From DASRAA01 sp036512955 (lineage in GTDB: Bacteria > Acidobacteriota > Terriglobia > Terriglobales > Acidobacteriaceae): DNA of 10,983 nucleotides. Position 1 is the stretch's first letter, and every line of letters starts with the position of its first letter. A program made the translations under genes and the position numbers. The notes under the pieces were generated by a model. That model ran no database searches. It saw nothing but the letters and a program-made list of their open reading frames with translations, and was not told where the DNA came from. This document shows positions 1 to 5,036 of this stretch, piece by piece. The stretch is from NCBI GenBank assembly GCA_036512955.1, contig DATBZX010000396.1, positions 1 through 10,983 on the forward strand, read 5' to 3'.

Positions 1-1209
1 TGGCTGGTGTTTGAAGTCGGCAAGAACTACGGCGAGGCCGACGCCGACATCGCTGAGCTGATCGACTTCTGCATGATGTACGCCATTGAAGCGCTGCACC
101 TTGACCAAGCCAAAACAGTAGTGCAGTTGCCGGGCGAGCACGACCAGTTCCGCTACATTCCGCTGGGCGTAGGCGCGGTGATTTCGCCGTGGAACTTCCC
201 CGCCGCCATCATGGGCGGCATGACGCTGGCCTCCATCGTGAGTGGCAATACCGTGATCCTGAAGCCTTCCGGCGACTCGCCCACCATAGCCGCAAAATTC
301 ATGGAGATCCTGGACGAAGCCGGACTGCCCGACGGCGTCGTGAACTACTGTCCCGGACACGGCAGCACCTTCGGCAACGCAGTGGTCGAGCATCCTAAGA
401 CCCGCTACATCGCCTTCACCGGATCGAAGGAAGTCGGCCTGCACATCAATCAAACGGCTGCGCAGCAAAAGCCCGGCCAGCTGTGGATCAAGCGTACCGT
501 GCTGGAAATGGGCGGCAAGGATTCTATGGTGGTCGATGCCGATGGCGACATCGACGCGGCAGTTGAGGGCACGGCCCAGGCCGCATTCGGATTCAGTGGA
601 CAGAAATGTTCGGCATGCTCGCGCGTCATCGTGGACGAACGCGTCTACGACAAGTTCCTGCAGGCCCTGAAGGAGCGCGTGGAAAAGATCACTGTTGGCG
701 ATCCTACGCAGAACGTCGCCATGGGCCCGGTCATCAACGAGAAGTCGATGAAAAACACGCTCAACTACATCGAGAAAGGCATCGCCGAGGGCGGACGCCT
801 CATCACCGGCGGCGGCCCTGCGAAAGACGCCGGCGAAGGATACTTCGTGCAGCCCACGGTGATTGCCGATGTCGATCCCATGGCCACCATCTCGCAGCAG
901 GAAATTTTTGGCCCTGTGCTGGCGGTCATTAAGTCGCGCAACTTCGAAGAAGGCATCGCCATCGCCAATAACACGGAGTTCGGGTTGACCGGCGCAGCCT
1001 ACACCTCATCGCCAGACAAAATCGCCTACGCCAAGCGTGAGTTCCACGTGGGAAACTTGTACATCAATCGCAAGTGCACGGGCGCGATCGTAGGTGCGCA
1101 TCCCTTCGGCGGATTCAACATGTCAGGCACCGACTCCAAGGCCGGCGGCCAGGACTACCTGCTCTTGTTCACCCAGGGCAAGTCGATTGGGGAGAGAATT
1201 ACTAAGTAG
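1..1209 (+). CDS. pruA: L-glutamate gamma-semialdehyde (P5C) dehydrogenase, 5'-truncated by the window edge
   Basis: NAD-dependent oxidation of glutamate gamma-semialdehyde (from P5C) to glutamate, the second step of proline catabolism, in the cytosol. The frame is open from base 1, so the gene starts outside the window; 402 codons are present, and RocA/PruA-type monofunctional enzymes are about 515 residues, so roughly the first 115 are missing. Aldehyde dehydrogenase signatures in order, numbered from the window edge: SPWNFP with the catalytic-site Asn at 65, FTGS near 140, EMGGK with the general-base Glu at 169, GQKCSA with the nucleophilic Cys at 203, EIFGPV at 301, and the C-terminal HPFGGFNMSGTDSKAGG block typical of the RocA branch. 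There is no fused proline dehydrogenase after it. The sequence is intact to the TAG stop. A strong terminator lies 157 bp downstream, so it is probably the last gene of its transcript. Family assignment is confident; the exact isozyme name (rocA or pruA) is convention. Confidence 0.96.
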   Translation, partial: WLVFEVGKNYGEADADIAELIDFCMMYAIEALHLDQAKTVVQLPGEHDQFRYIPLGVGAVISPWNFPAAIMGGMTLASIVSGNTVILKPSGDSPTIAAKFMEILDEAGLPDGVVNYCPGHGSTFGNAVVEHPKTRYIAFTGSKEVGLHINQTAAQQKPGQLWIKRTVLEMGGKDSMVVDADGDIDAAVEGTAQAAFGFSGQKCSACSRVIVDERVYDKFLQALKERVEKITVGDPTQNVAMGPVINEKSMKNTLNYIEKGIAEGGRLITGGGPAKDAGEGYFVQPTVIADVDPMATISQQEIFGPVLAVIKSRNFEEGIAIANNTEFGLTGAAYTSSPDKIAYAKREFHVGNLYINRKCTGAIVGAHPFGGFNMSGTDSKAGGQDYLLLFTQGKSIGERITK

Positions 1210-1293
1210 CTGGAAGTAGTTAGATGCATTGAGAAGTAGTAATGAGAGCCGCACAATAGAGCGCCACCCTGCAGAGCTCCGCTCTCAAGGCTT

Positions 1294-1331
1294 GTCATCC
1301 CTCGGTCGCCGCGGCGATCGGAGGACCTGCT
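1294..1331 (+). repeat. REP-like intergenic repeat, copy 1 (degenerate)
   Basis: Begins GTCATCC and ends GACCTGCT, with a GC-rich centre containing GGTCGCCGCGGCGATCGGAG. The second copy at 1422-1471 shares both ends and a related core (CGCCGCTTCGGTGATCGAG). From general knowledge, elements with 'GTCATCC..GA..GACCTGC' ends are scattered between genes in Acidobacteriota; membership in that group is my inference. It lies between a stop codon and that gene's terminator, so it is transcribed in the 3' untranslated region. Confidence 0.4.
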
Positions 1332-1366
1332 CTCGCCAGCAGCGACAAACCGAGCTTCCTTCCTCT

Positions 1367-1399
1367 CACCCTGTCCGCCAGCCCGGACAGGGTGTTTTT
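1367..1399 (+). terminator. Rho-independent terminator after the P5C dehydrogenase gene
   Basis: Perfect 11-bp stem (CACCCTGTCCG at 1367-1377 pairing with CGGACAGGGTG at 1384-1394), a 6-base loop and five T residues at 1395-1399. It is oriented to stop + strand transcription leaving the upstream gene. Confidence 0.88.
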
Positions 1400-1421
1400 A
1401 TGAAGGGTCTGTTAACCCTCC

Positions 1422-1471
1422 GTCATCCCGACCGCAGGCGCCGCTTCGGTGATCGAGTGGAGTGACCTGCT
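1422..1471 (+). repeat. REP-like intergenic repeat, copy 2 (degenerate)
   Basis: Starts GTCATCCC and ends GACCTGCTT, followed directly by a run of T (1473-1479). It carries the same end motifs as copy 1 about 130 bp upstream, but the centre is 12 bp longer. The partly self-complementary centre could form a hairpin ahead of the T run and add a second stop signal. Confidence 0.4.
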
Positions 1472-1586
1472 TGTTTTTTCAACGGCTTCAACGGAAACGC
1501 TGAGAACTGAGTGGCTGATCTAAATCAACGCCGGAGGTTACGTGGGGCTTAAACGCAAGCCACTCCGGAACCTACATCCTGCGGCC

Positions 1587-1646
1587 GCTACTGGTACGGA
1601 GCTGATGCCAGGTCTCGGCGTACTCCGCCGCAAGCTGATGCTGTAA
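1587..1646 (+). pseudogene. Remnant of a PEP-CTERM gene 3' end
   Basis: The last codons before the TAA at 1644-1646 encode GTELMPGLGVLRRKLML. The end of the intact PEP-CTERM protein at 1997-2578 is GSGMLAGLGMLRRKMLL, giving 9 of 17 identities. At the DNA level 1611-1634 matches 2543-2566 at 22 of 24 bases. Both stops are followed, after 28 and 29 bases, by a terminator with the same GCCGGAGC/GCTCCGGC stem. The PEP motif, the rest of the membrane segment and the whole exported domain are missing upstream. This is what remains of a second PEP-CTERM gene, either a decayed tandem duplicate or the residue of a deletion. Confidence 0.65.
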
Positions 1647-1674
1647 ATCTTCACCCTTGCCTCACTTCGCAAAT

Positions 1675-1704
1675 GCCGGAGCCCAGCGCTCCGGCTTGTT
1701 CTTT
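1675..1704 (+). terminator. Terminator of the PEP-CTERM remnant
   Basis: Stem GCCGGAGC (1675-1682) and GCTCCGGC (1688-1695) with a 5-base loop, followed by the T-rich TTGTTCTTT. The stem sequence is identical to the terminator after the intact PEP-CTERM gene at 2608-2637. Confidence 0.75.
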
Positions 1705-1784
1705 GGTGCAACGCGGGAGGTTTCGTAGTGCGGACACCACAGCCCTTACTGTTGAACGCCTTCGCGGCCTCGGATTCCCACAAC

Positions 1785-1798
1785 CTTTGGCACCAAAG
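1785..1798. promoter_or_regulatory. Inverted repeat CTTTGG-CA-CCAAAG, possible upstream activator site
   Basis: Perfect 6-bp arms with a 2-base spacer, about 145 bp upstream of the -24 element of the sigma-54 promoter at 1940. That is within the usual range for enhancer-binding-protein sites. The role is inference from symmetry and position only. Confidence 0.28.
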
Positions 1799-1832
1799 TG
1801 TTTGGTAAGCATCATCAGTAAGTTCCATAATG

Positions 1833-1846
1833 GGAAATTGATTTCC
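1833..1846. promoter_or_regulatory. Inverted repeat GGAAAT-TG-ATTTCC, candidate enhancer-binding-protein site 1
   Basis: Perfect dyad about 95 bp upstream of the sigma-54 promoter. Its core GAAAT..ATTTC recurs in the dyad at 1922-1934, which suggests two sites for one dimeric regulator. Regulator unknown. Confidence 0.38.
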
Positions 1847-1921
1847 TAGCTGCTGCAGATAGTTGCACTATGATCGCCACTTCCGTGCTCCCGGTATTCC
1901 TTAACTCATTGAGTTGATTAC

Positions 1922-1934
1922 GAAATCTGATTTC
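1922..1934. promoter_or_regulatory. Inverted repeat GAAATC-T-GATTTC, candidate site 2
   Basis: Six-base arms around a single T, sharing GAAAT and ATTTC arms with the dyad at 1833-1846 (88 bp upstream). It ends 5 bases before the -24 element. Its closeness to the promoter would fit repression or cooperative binding as well as activation. Confidence 0.35.
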
Positions 1935-1939
1935 TCCAA

Positions 1940-1955
1940 TGGTGCTCTGATTGCT
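1940..1955 (+). promoter_or_regulatory. Sigma-54 (RpoN) -24/-12 promoter for the PEP-CTERM gene
   Basis: TGGTGCTCTGATTGCT matches the consensus TGGCACGNNNNTTGCW at the essential positions: TGG, C, then TTGCT, with GG and GC separated by exactly 10 bases (GG 1941-1942, GC 1953-1954). Transcription would begin near 1965, leaving a leader of about 32 bases with a Shine-Dalgarno before the ATG at 1997. PEP-CTERM genes in floc-forming Betaproteobacteria are, as I recall, under RpoN and PrsK/PrsR control, which makes the match functionally sensible. Confidence 0.62.
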
Positions 1956-1996
1956 TATGTCTTGGCCGTCACTACCACTTCAACTCGGGAGAACCC

Positions 1997-2578
1997 ATGC
2001 ACACTCGCAAACTCTCACTGGCCGTAACCGCGTTATTGGTCGTGTTTTTAGCTCTGGCCGCCAGCGCCACCGTCATCGACCAGTCGGCCGACGCGGTAAA
2101 CAATACCCTCGGCTGGACGTCAGTCGGGCAAACCTTCGTCTCGCCGGGAGGCGCCCTCAACAGTTGGCAGTTCTGGCTGGGAAGCACCGTGCCGACGATC
2201 AGCTTTTACGTTTGCGCGGGCGATGTCCAGGCGGGATGCTCGTCCCTCTACTCAACCACTCTCACCAACGTCGGCGGCGGCTCTGTCACTGTCAGTGGCT
2301 TGAGCGTCGGCACCACCGCGGGAAATCTCTACTCGGTCCTCTACGATCTCAACGGTTATGGCGGGCCCAGTGTACTTTGGAATACCAACAGCTACCCTGG
2401 ACAAGCAGGGTGGGGTGAGTGGGGCTACAACGGCGTCGTGTCCTGGCCCGACCATAGTCTTGGGACTGGTTTCATCGCCACCTTTGGCCCGACCACTCCC
2501 GAGCCCGGAACCTTGGCGTTGCTCGGCTCTGGCATGCTGGCCGGTCTCGGCATGCTCCGCCGCAAGATGCTTCTCTAA
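1997..2578 (+). CDS. PEP-CTERM sorting-domain protein (exported, 193 aa)
   Basis: Exported protein destined for exosortase processing and probably the cell surface or extracellular polymer matrix. An N-terminal signal peptide has KRK-type charge (HTRK) and a hydrophobic core to about residue 20, with likely cleavage at ASA-24. The body (25-165) is rich in Gly, Ser, Thr and aromatic residues and probably beta-structured. Two cysteines (73 and 81) could form a disulfide. The C-terminus is a textbook sorting signal: PEP at 168-170, hydrophobic segment about 172-187, then RRK at 188-190. GGGAG at 1987-1991 sits 5 bases before the ATG. Upstream lie a sigma-54 promoter and dyads; a strong terminator closes it 29 bases after the stop, so it is a single-gene transcript. 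No exosortase gene is visible in the window. The passenger domain function is not recognisable. Confidence 0.93.
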   Translation: MHTRKLSLAVTALLVVFLALAASATVIDQSADAVNNTLGWTSVGQTFVSPGGALNSWQFWLGSTVPTISFYVCAGDVQAGCSSLYSTTLTNVGGGSVTVSGLSVGTTAGNLYSVLYDLNGYGGPSVLWNTNSYPGQAGWGEWGYNGVVSWPDHSLGTGFIATFGPTTPEPGTLALLGSGMLAGLGMLRRKMLL

Positions 2579-2607
2579 ACCTTGTTTGGTCTCGCGTTTC
2601 GTCACCA

Positions 2608-2637
2608 GCCGGAGCCAACCCGCTCCGGCCATTTTTT
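2608..2637 (+). terminator. Rho-independent terminator after the PEP-CTERM gene
   Basis: Stem GCCGGAGC (2608-2615) with GCTCCGGC (2622-2629), a 6-base loop, then CA and six T residues (2632-2637). Same stem as the terminator at 1675-1704. Confidence 0.87.
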
Positions 2638-2652
2638 ATGGCGCGAAAACTC

Positions 2653-2680
2653 TTGCCACGGTTGACACTCCCTTCATAAT
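2653..2680 (+). promoter_or_regulatory. Candidate sigma-70-type promoter, possibly giving a leaderless message
   Basis: TTGCCA (2653-2658), a 16-base spacer and CATAAT (2675-2680). The expected start of transcription falls at about 2686-2687, which is the A of the ATG at 2687. No Shine-Dalgarno is visible for the following gene, so a leaderless start is possible. Note that a TTGACA at 2662-2667 is wrongly spaced (7 bases) to serve with this -10. Confidence 0.35.
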
Positions 2681-2724
2681 GATGGGATGCAAAACTCGCG
2701 TCGCGGCTGTCGCTACCGTTTCCC

Positions 2725-3573
2725 TTGGGCATTGTGCTGGGAGTGCTGCTGCTGGGCGCAGGCCTGTTCGGCGTATATCGCCAATTTCAGCCGAAGTCCG
2801 ATCGCGCCACTGTGGCCATCGCCACACCGCTGCTGTGCAAGATTTATCCTCCGGCACCGGATCCCAGCATGGAATCCTCGCCAACCAAGGCCAAGCACGT
2901 CGAAGAGGTCACCTCGCTGACCGGTGCAACGTTGAAGCTCAGCGGCGCACCCAAGGCCTCCGTGGACGACACCGTGGTCGTGAGTTTATGCGTGGAGTCC
3001 GCTACCGGACTTCCGGAGCAACGACGGCAGGCGCTGAAGAACCATCTCCTTGTGCAACTCTCGGCCGTAGGACTACGCGTCGAACCGCGCGACAAAATCC
3101 TCACCGCATCATCGGCCGGAGCGTGCCTGGGAACGGCCGAATGGACGGTGCGAGCGAACGCCCCAAGACGCTACACGGCGGTCCTGGTTCCAGAGTCCAC
3201 CGACGATCAACCGGGACGCCCGGCTGCGGGGCCGGCCAAGCCAGTCTGGGATTTCGATTTGCAAACACCCGCCCGCTTGGGCATTTCAATTTCAGCCGGA
3301 GTTGACCGACTACCTGCAGAAATCCTGGGGCGTGCTTTCGACCCTGCTGGGGACGGTGCTGGTAACAACGCAAATCTTGTTGAACCTGCGGCAACGGAAA
3401 AAGGCAGAAGCCTCCTGATGCGCTGCAACTGCGCCGCGTCTCCCAAGTCCCGCCTCCGCCGCTCCCCGCAACGCACCGAAGCCATGTTCACACCTCACAG
3501 AACCCCCATTCTCCCGGGAGTAGAATTAATTCGCTACTCGAGAGATTGCCTGAGTGGCAGGTCATTCTGTTAA
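2725..3573 (+). CDS. Membrane-anchored protein of unknown function, probably disrupted by two indels
   Basis: Function not recognised. The open frame begins with TTG at 2725 and opens directly into a membrane helix (IVLGVLLLGAGLFGVY), then an extracytoplasmic domain with alternating polar and beta-like stretches (for example DDTVVVSLCVES and EWTVRANAPRRYTAVLVP), ending in KPVWDFDLQTPARL. After about 3280 this frame becomes low-quality and runs to 3573. Frame +2 instead gives a convincing ending up to TGA at 3416-3418 (see 3284-3418). At the 5' end, ATG 2687 is in yet another frame (MQNSRRGCRYRF). One extra T in the TTT run at 2719-2721 would join it to PLGIVLG and make a charged N-terminus plus signal anchor. 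With both corrections the gene spans 2687-3418 and encodes 243 aa: N-terminal anchor, periplasmic domain, C-terminal membrane helix. Real decay or sequence error cannot be told apart here. Confidence 0.55.
   Translation: MGIVLGVLLLGAGLFGVYRQFQPKSDRATVAIATPLLCKIYPPAPDPSMESSPTKAKHVEEVTSLTGATLKLSGAPKASVDDTVVVSLCVESATGLPEQRRQALKNHLLVQLSAVGLRVEPRDKILTASSAGACLGTAEWTVRANAPRRYTAVLVPESTDDQPGRPAAGPAKPVWDFDLQTPARLGISISAGVDRLPAEILGRAFDPAGDGAGNNANLVEPAATEKGRSLLMRCNCAASPKSRLRRSPQRTEAMFTPHRTPILPGVELIRYSRDCLSGRSFC
3284..3418 (+). other. Frame-shifted C-terminal tail of the membrane protein gene
   Basis: In the +2 frame this segment encodes FQFQPELTDYLQKSWG, then a hydrophobic segment (VLSTLLGTVLVTTQILL) and a basic end (LRQRKKAEAS) before TGA. 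This is a normal transmembrane helix followed by a positively charged cytoplasmic tail. The overlapping frame that continues from 2725 is poor in protein-like features here. Removing one G from the GGG at 3279-3281 joins ...QTPARL to FQFQPELTDY. Confidence 0.6.
3511..3532. promoter_or_regulatory. Two adjacent perfect palindromes upstream of the cytochrome c gene
   Basis: CTCCCGGGAG (3511-3520) and GAATTAATTC (3523-3532), separated by TA, lie about 50-70 bases before the cytochrome start. They may be an operator or a leader hairpin; no function can be assigned from sequence alone. Confidence 0.3.
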
Positions 3574-3583
3574 GGAGGCCGCC

Positions 3584-3988
3584 ATGCTTAAATCTTGCAT
3601 GTCTGCAGTACTGTTTTGCGTCTTTCTCTTCTCCGCTGTGGCGCTACAATCTCAAGTCGGGGCGTCCGGCTCGTGTTCCAATCCCGCTGCCGTAAATGCC
3701 ATGGTCAATCCCGTGAAGCCCACTCCCGAGTCGCTGGCGCAGGGCAAGAAATATTACGGTTACGATTGCGCCATGTGCCACGGGCAAACCGGCAATGGCA
3801 AGGGCGACGTCGATACCGGCGACAAGTTGCCCGACTTCACCAGCGCGGCCCTCATGAAGGACAAGAGCGATGGGGAGCTTTTTTGCTCACTGAAAGGTGG
3901 CAAGGGCCACATGCCGCTGGAGAACGTTCGACAGACCCCGAACGAGTTGTGGAATCTGGTCAACTACGTTCGCTCGCTGGGCAAGTAA
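3584..3988 (+). CDS. Secreted mono-heme class I c-type cytochrome (134 aa)
   Basis: Small periplasmic electron carrier or electron-transfer subunit. The start is ATG 3584 because AAGGAGG (3572-3578) lies 5 bases upstream; a GTG at 3554 in the same frame lacks a ribosome site. An N-terminal hydrophobic stretch (about 6-22) serves as signal peptide or anchor. The heme-attachment motif CAMCH occupies residues 62-66, with GQTGNGKGD following as in many small cytochromes. Met110 in GKGHMPLE is the likely distal heme ligand. The C-terminus has the amphipathic helix ELWNLVNYVRSLG typical of class I folds. Extra cysteines at 31 and 101 might form a disulfide. The family (cytochrome c, CxxCH, Cytochrome_CBB3 type) is clear; the redox partner is not, since no oxidase or reductase gene is adjacent. 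A weak terminator follows. Confidence 0.93.
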   Translation: MLKSCMSAVLFCVFLFSAVALQSQVGASGSCSNPAAVNAMVNPVKPTPESLAQGKKYYGYDCAMCHGQTGNGKGDVDTGDKLPDFTSAALMKDKSDGELFCSLKGGKGHMPLENVRQTPNELWNLVNYVRSLGK

Positions 3989-3997
3989 CAAAAATTC

Positions 3998-4034
3998 GCG
4001 GGACGCGACGCGACCGTCCCGCCCGCGTCTTCTT
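3998..4034 (+). terminator. Possible terminator after the cytochrome c gene
   Basis: Stem GCGGGACG (3998-4005) pairing with CGTCCCGC (4015-4022), 9-base loop. The tract after it is only moderately T-rich (CGTCTTCTT), so termination may be inefficient. Confidence 0.45.
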
Positions 4035-4219
4035 GCAATACACCTCGAGTGCATCGCCCGGCTTTGCGCTGCGTCAGCGGCATCAGCGGTATCGGGGATC
4101 CGGTGACCGTTCATCCCTCGCTGCAGTAGATTCATCCCTGCCGGCGCTGTCCATCCCCGGTGTCCATGCGTCGGTCCCGCAGGGCGCGCATCCTGCCCTC
4201 GGACACAATTTGTTCACAT

Positions 4220-4231
4220 AGTTTCGAAACT
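4220..4231. promoter_or_regulatory. 12-bp perfect palindrome AGTTTCGAAACT
   Basis: It lies about 205 bp upstream of the next start codon, next to the direct repeat TTAACC-TTAACC. It could be an operator in the promoter region of the 4435 gene; no good -35/-10 pair was found beside it. Confidence 0.25.
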
Positions 4232-4434
4232 TCTTAACCTTAACCGTCATTCACACGCAGAGGAATCAGCCTCGCGCTTCAATCCACCGCGTTCATCCCA
4301 TTGCCGCCAATCGGCATGAACTTTCCCCCGGCGGCAGCGTCTATTGCAGCACCATCGTTCGCACAGAGCCACGACGCTGGACAACGAGCCCGATGTTCGA
4401 GGCCGATGATGGCAACACAATAAAGGAGCATGTC

Positions 4435-4845
4435 ATGAAGAACACCGTTCGCAATTTCGTGGTGCTGGTTGTCTTCGCGATGGCGCTGACCGGACTGTCG
4501 TTGGCGCAAAATCCGAACTATCGCCTGGTCGCCAACATCCCCTTCGACTTCACTGTCGGCAACCAGCACCTTCCCGCCGGACCGTACCTGTTCGTGGTCG
4601 ACTACGGCAGTCCCATCGTCACCGTGCGCAACACCGCGACCGGTCAGGCCGAAATGTTGCTTACCATCAAGGGTGAAGGCGAGAGCACCGGAAGCCCAGC
4701 GGCGGTGTTCGACGTGATCGGCGGCACCCACATGCTGGCCGATCTCAAAACCGCCGAGCGGGGCGTCAATTTCCCCGAATCGAAAGAGCAGGTCGCGTTG
4801 GCCAGGCGCGGGGGGTCCGTCGCCATCGTTGCCACCTTGCGTTAG
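4435..4845 (+). CDS. Small secreted protein of an Acidobacteriota-type conserved family (136 aa)
   Basis: Function unknown. The start is ATG 4435, with AAAGGAG (4422-4428) 6 bases upstream; an in-frame ATG at 4393 has no ribosome site. The signal peptide runs about 1-24 (MKNTVR then a hydrophobic core) with likely cleavage at LSLA-QNP. The mature part begins with the block NYRLVANIPFDFTVGNQHLP (residues 28-47), which I associate with a large family of small exported proteins in Acidobacteriota; typical relatives have the same IPFDF.VGN..LPAG pattern. The remainder is predicted mostly beta strand (VFDVIGG, GSVAIVATL), ending at 136. There are no cysteines and no catalytic motif. The strong start context and terminator suggest a monocistronic, possibly well-expressed gene. 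The family call is from memory of its signature. Confidence 0.88.
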   Translation: MKNTVRNFVVLVVFAMALTGLSLAQNPNYRLVANIPFDFTVGNQHLPAGPYLFVVDYGSPIVTVRNTATGQAEMLLTIKGEGESTGSPAAVFDVIGGTHMLADLKTAERGVNFPESKEQVALARRGGSVAIVATLR

Positions 4846-4874
4846 TTCTACAGTTGCGTAACTGGTGAACGAGG

Positions 4875-4900
4875 AGGGCCGGGGCGGGTCCCCGGCCTTT
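4875..4900 (+). terminator. Rho-independent terminator after the 4435 gene
   Basis: Stem GGCCGGGG (4877-4884) with CCCCGGCC (4890-4897), extended by a G-T and an A-T pair, 5-base loop CGGGT, then TTTACT. The short T run makes it good but not ideal. Confidence 0.7.
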
Positions 4901-5036
4901 ACTCTTGCTGCAGACCGCGCGGGAAGCCGCGGATGTACCCGCGTCGTCAACTGCCGCCGCACCCCCGCGCTGGCGAACAACCGCCGCTCCACAGTAGTCT
5001 CATCTAGGGACACTTCCTTCCGGCTGCCAACCATTC

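Larger units (their letters stand above)
1210..1996. other. 787-bp intergenic region: repeats, terminators, gene remnant and sigma-54 promoter
   Basis: No intact gene is visible here. From left to right it holds a REP-like repeat (1294-1331), the terminator for the P5C dehydrogenase transcript (1367-1399), a second REP-like repeat (1422-1471), the 3' remnant of a PEP-CTERM gene (about 1587-1646) with its own terminator (1675-1704), two or three inverted repeats (1785-1798, 1833-1846, 1922-1934) and a sigma-54 promoter (1940-1955). Open frames of 78 codons on + (1229-1465) and 96 codons on - (1538-1828) exist, but they cross these elements and have no protein-like character. Confidence 0.6.
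3989..4434. other. 446-bp gene-free region between cytochrome c and the next gene
   Basis: It holds a probable terminator at its left end (3998-4034), a stretch with loosely repeated 'TCATCCC/TCCATCCC' words (about 4110-4165), and a perfect 12-base palindrome AGTTTCGAAACT (4220-4231) followed by TTAACCTTAACC. No convincing ORF or RNA gene is seen. A 251-codon - frame (4279-5034) runs antisense to a real gene and is rejected. Confidence 0.5.

Noticed and set aside
1538..1828. 96-codon - strand frame in the gap before the PEP-CTERM gene
   Set aside because: Crosses the PEP-CTERM remnant and its terminator in antisense, has no ribosome site and no recognisable protein features.
2662..2680. TTGACA followed by CATAAT as a promoter
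   Set aside because: Only 7 bases separate the two hexamers; TTGCCA at 2653 gives proper 16-base spacing instead.
2358..3305. 315-codon + frame spanning the PEP-CTERM gene end and the membrane protein gene
   Set aside because: Runs through a strong terminator and two other coding frames; Arg/Ser/Ala-rich shadow.
4279..5034. 251-codon open frame on the - strand
   Set aside because: It runs antisense through the well-supported secreted protein gene (4435-4845), which has a signal peptide, a strong ribosome site and a terminator; the - strand translation shows no domain-like character.
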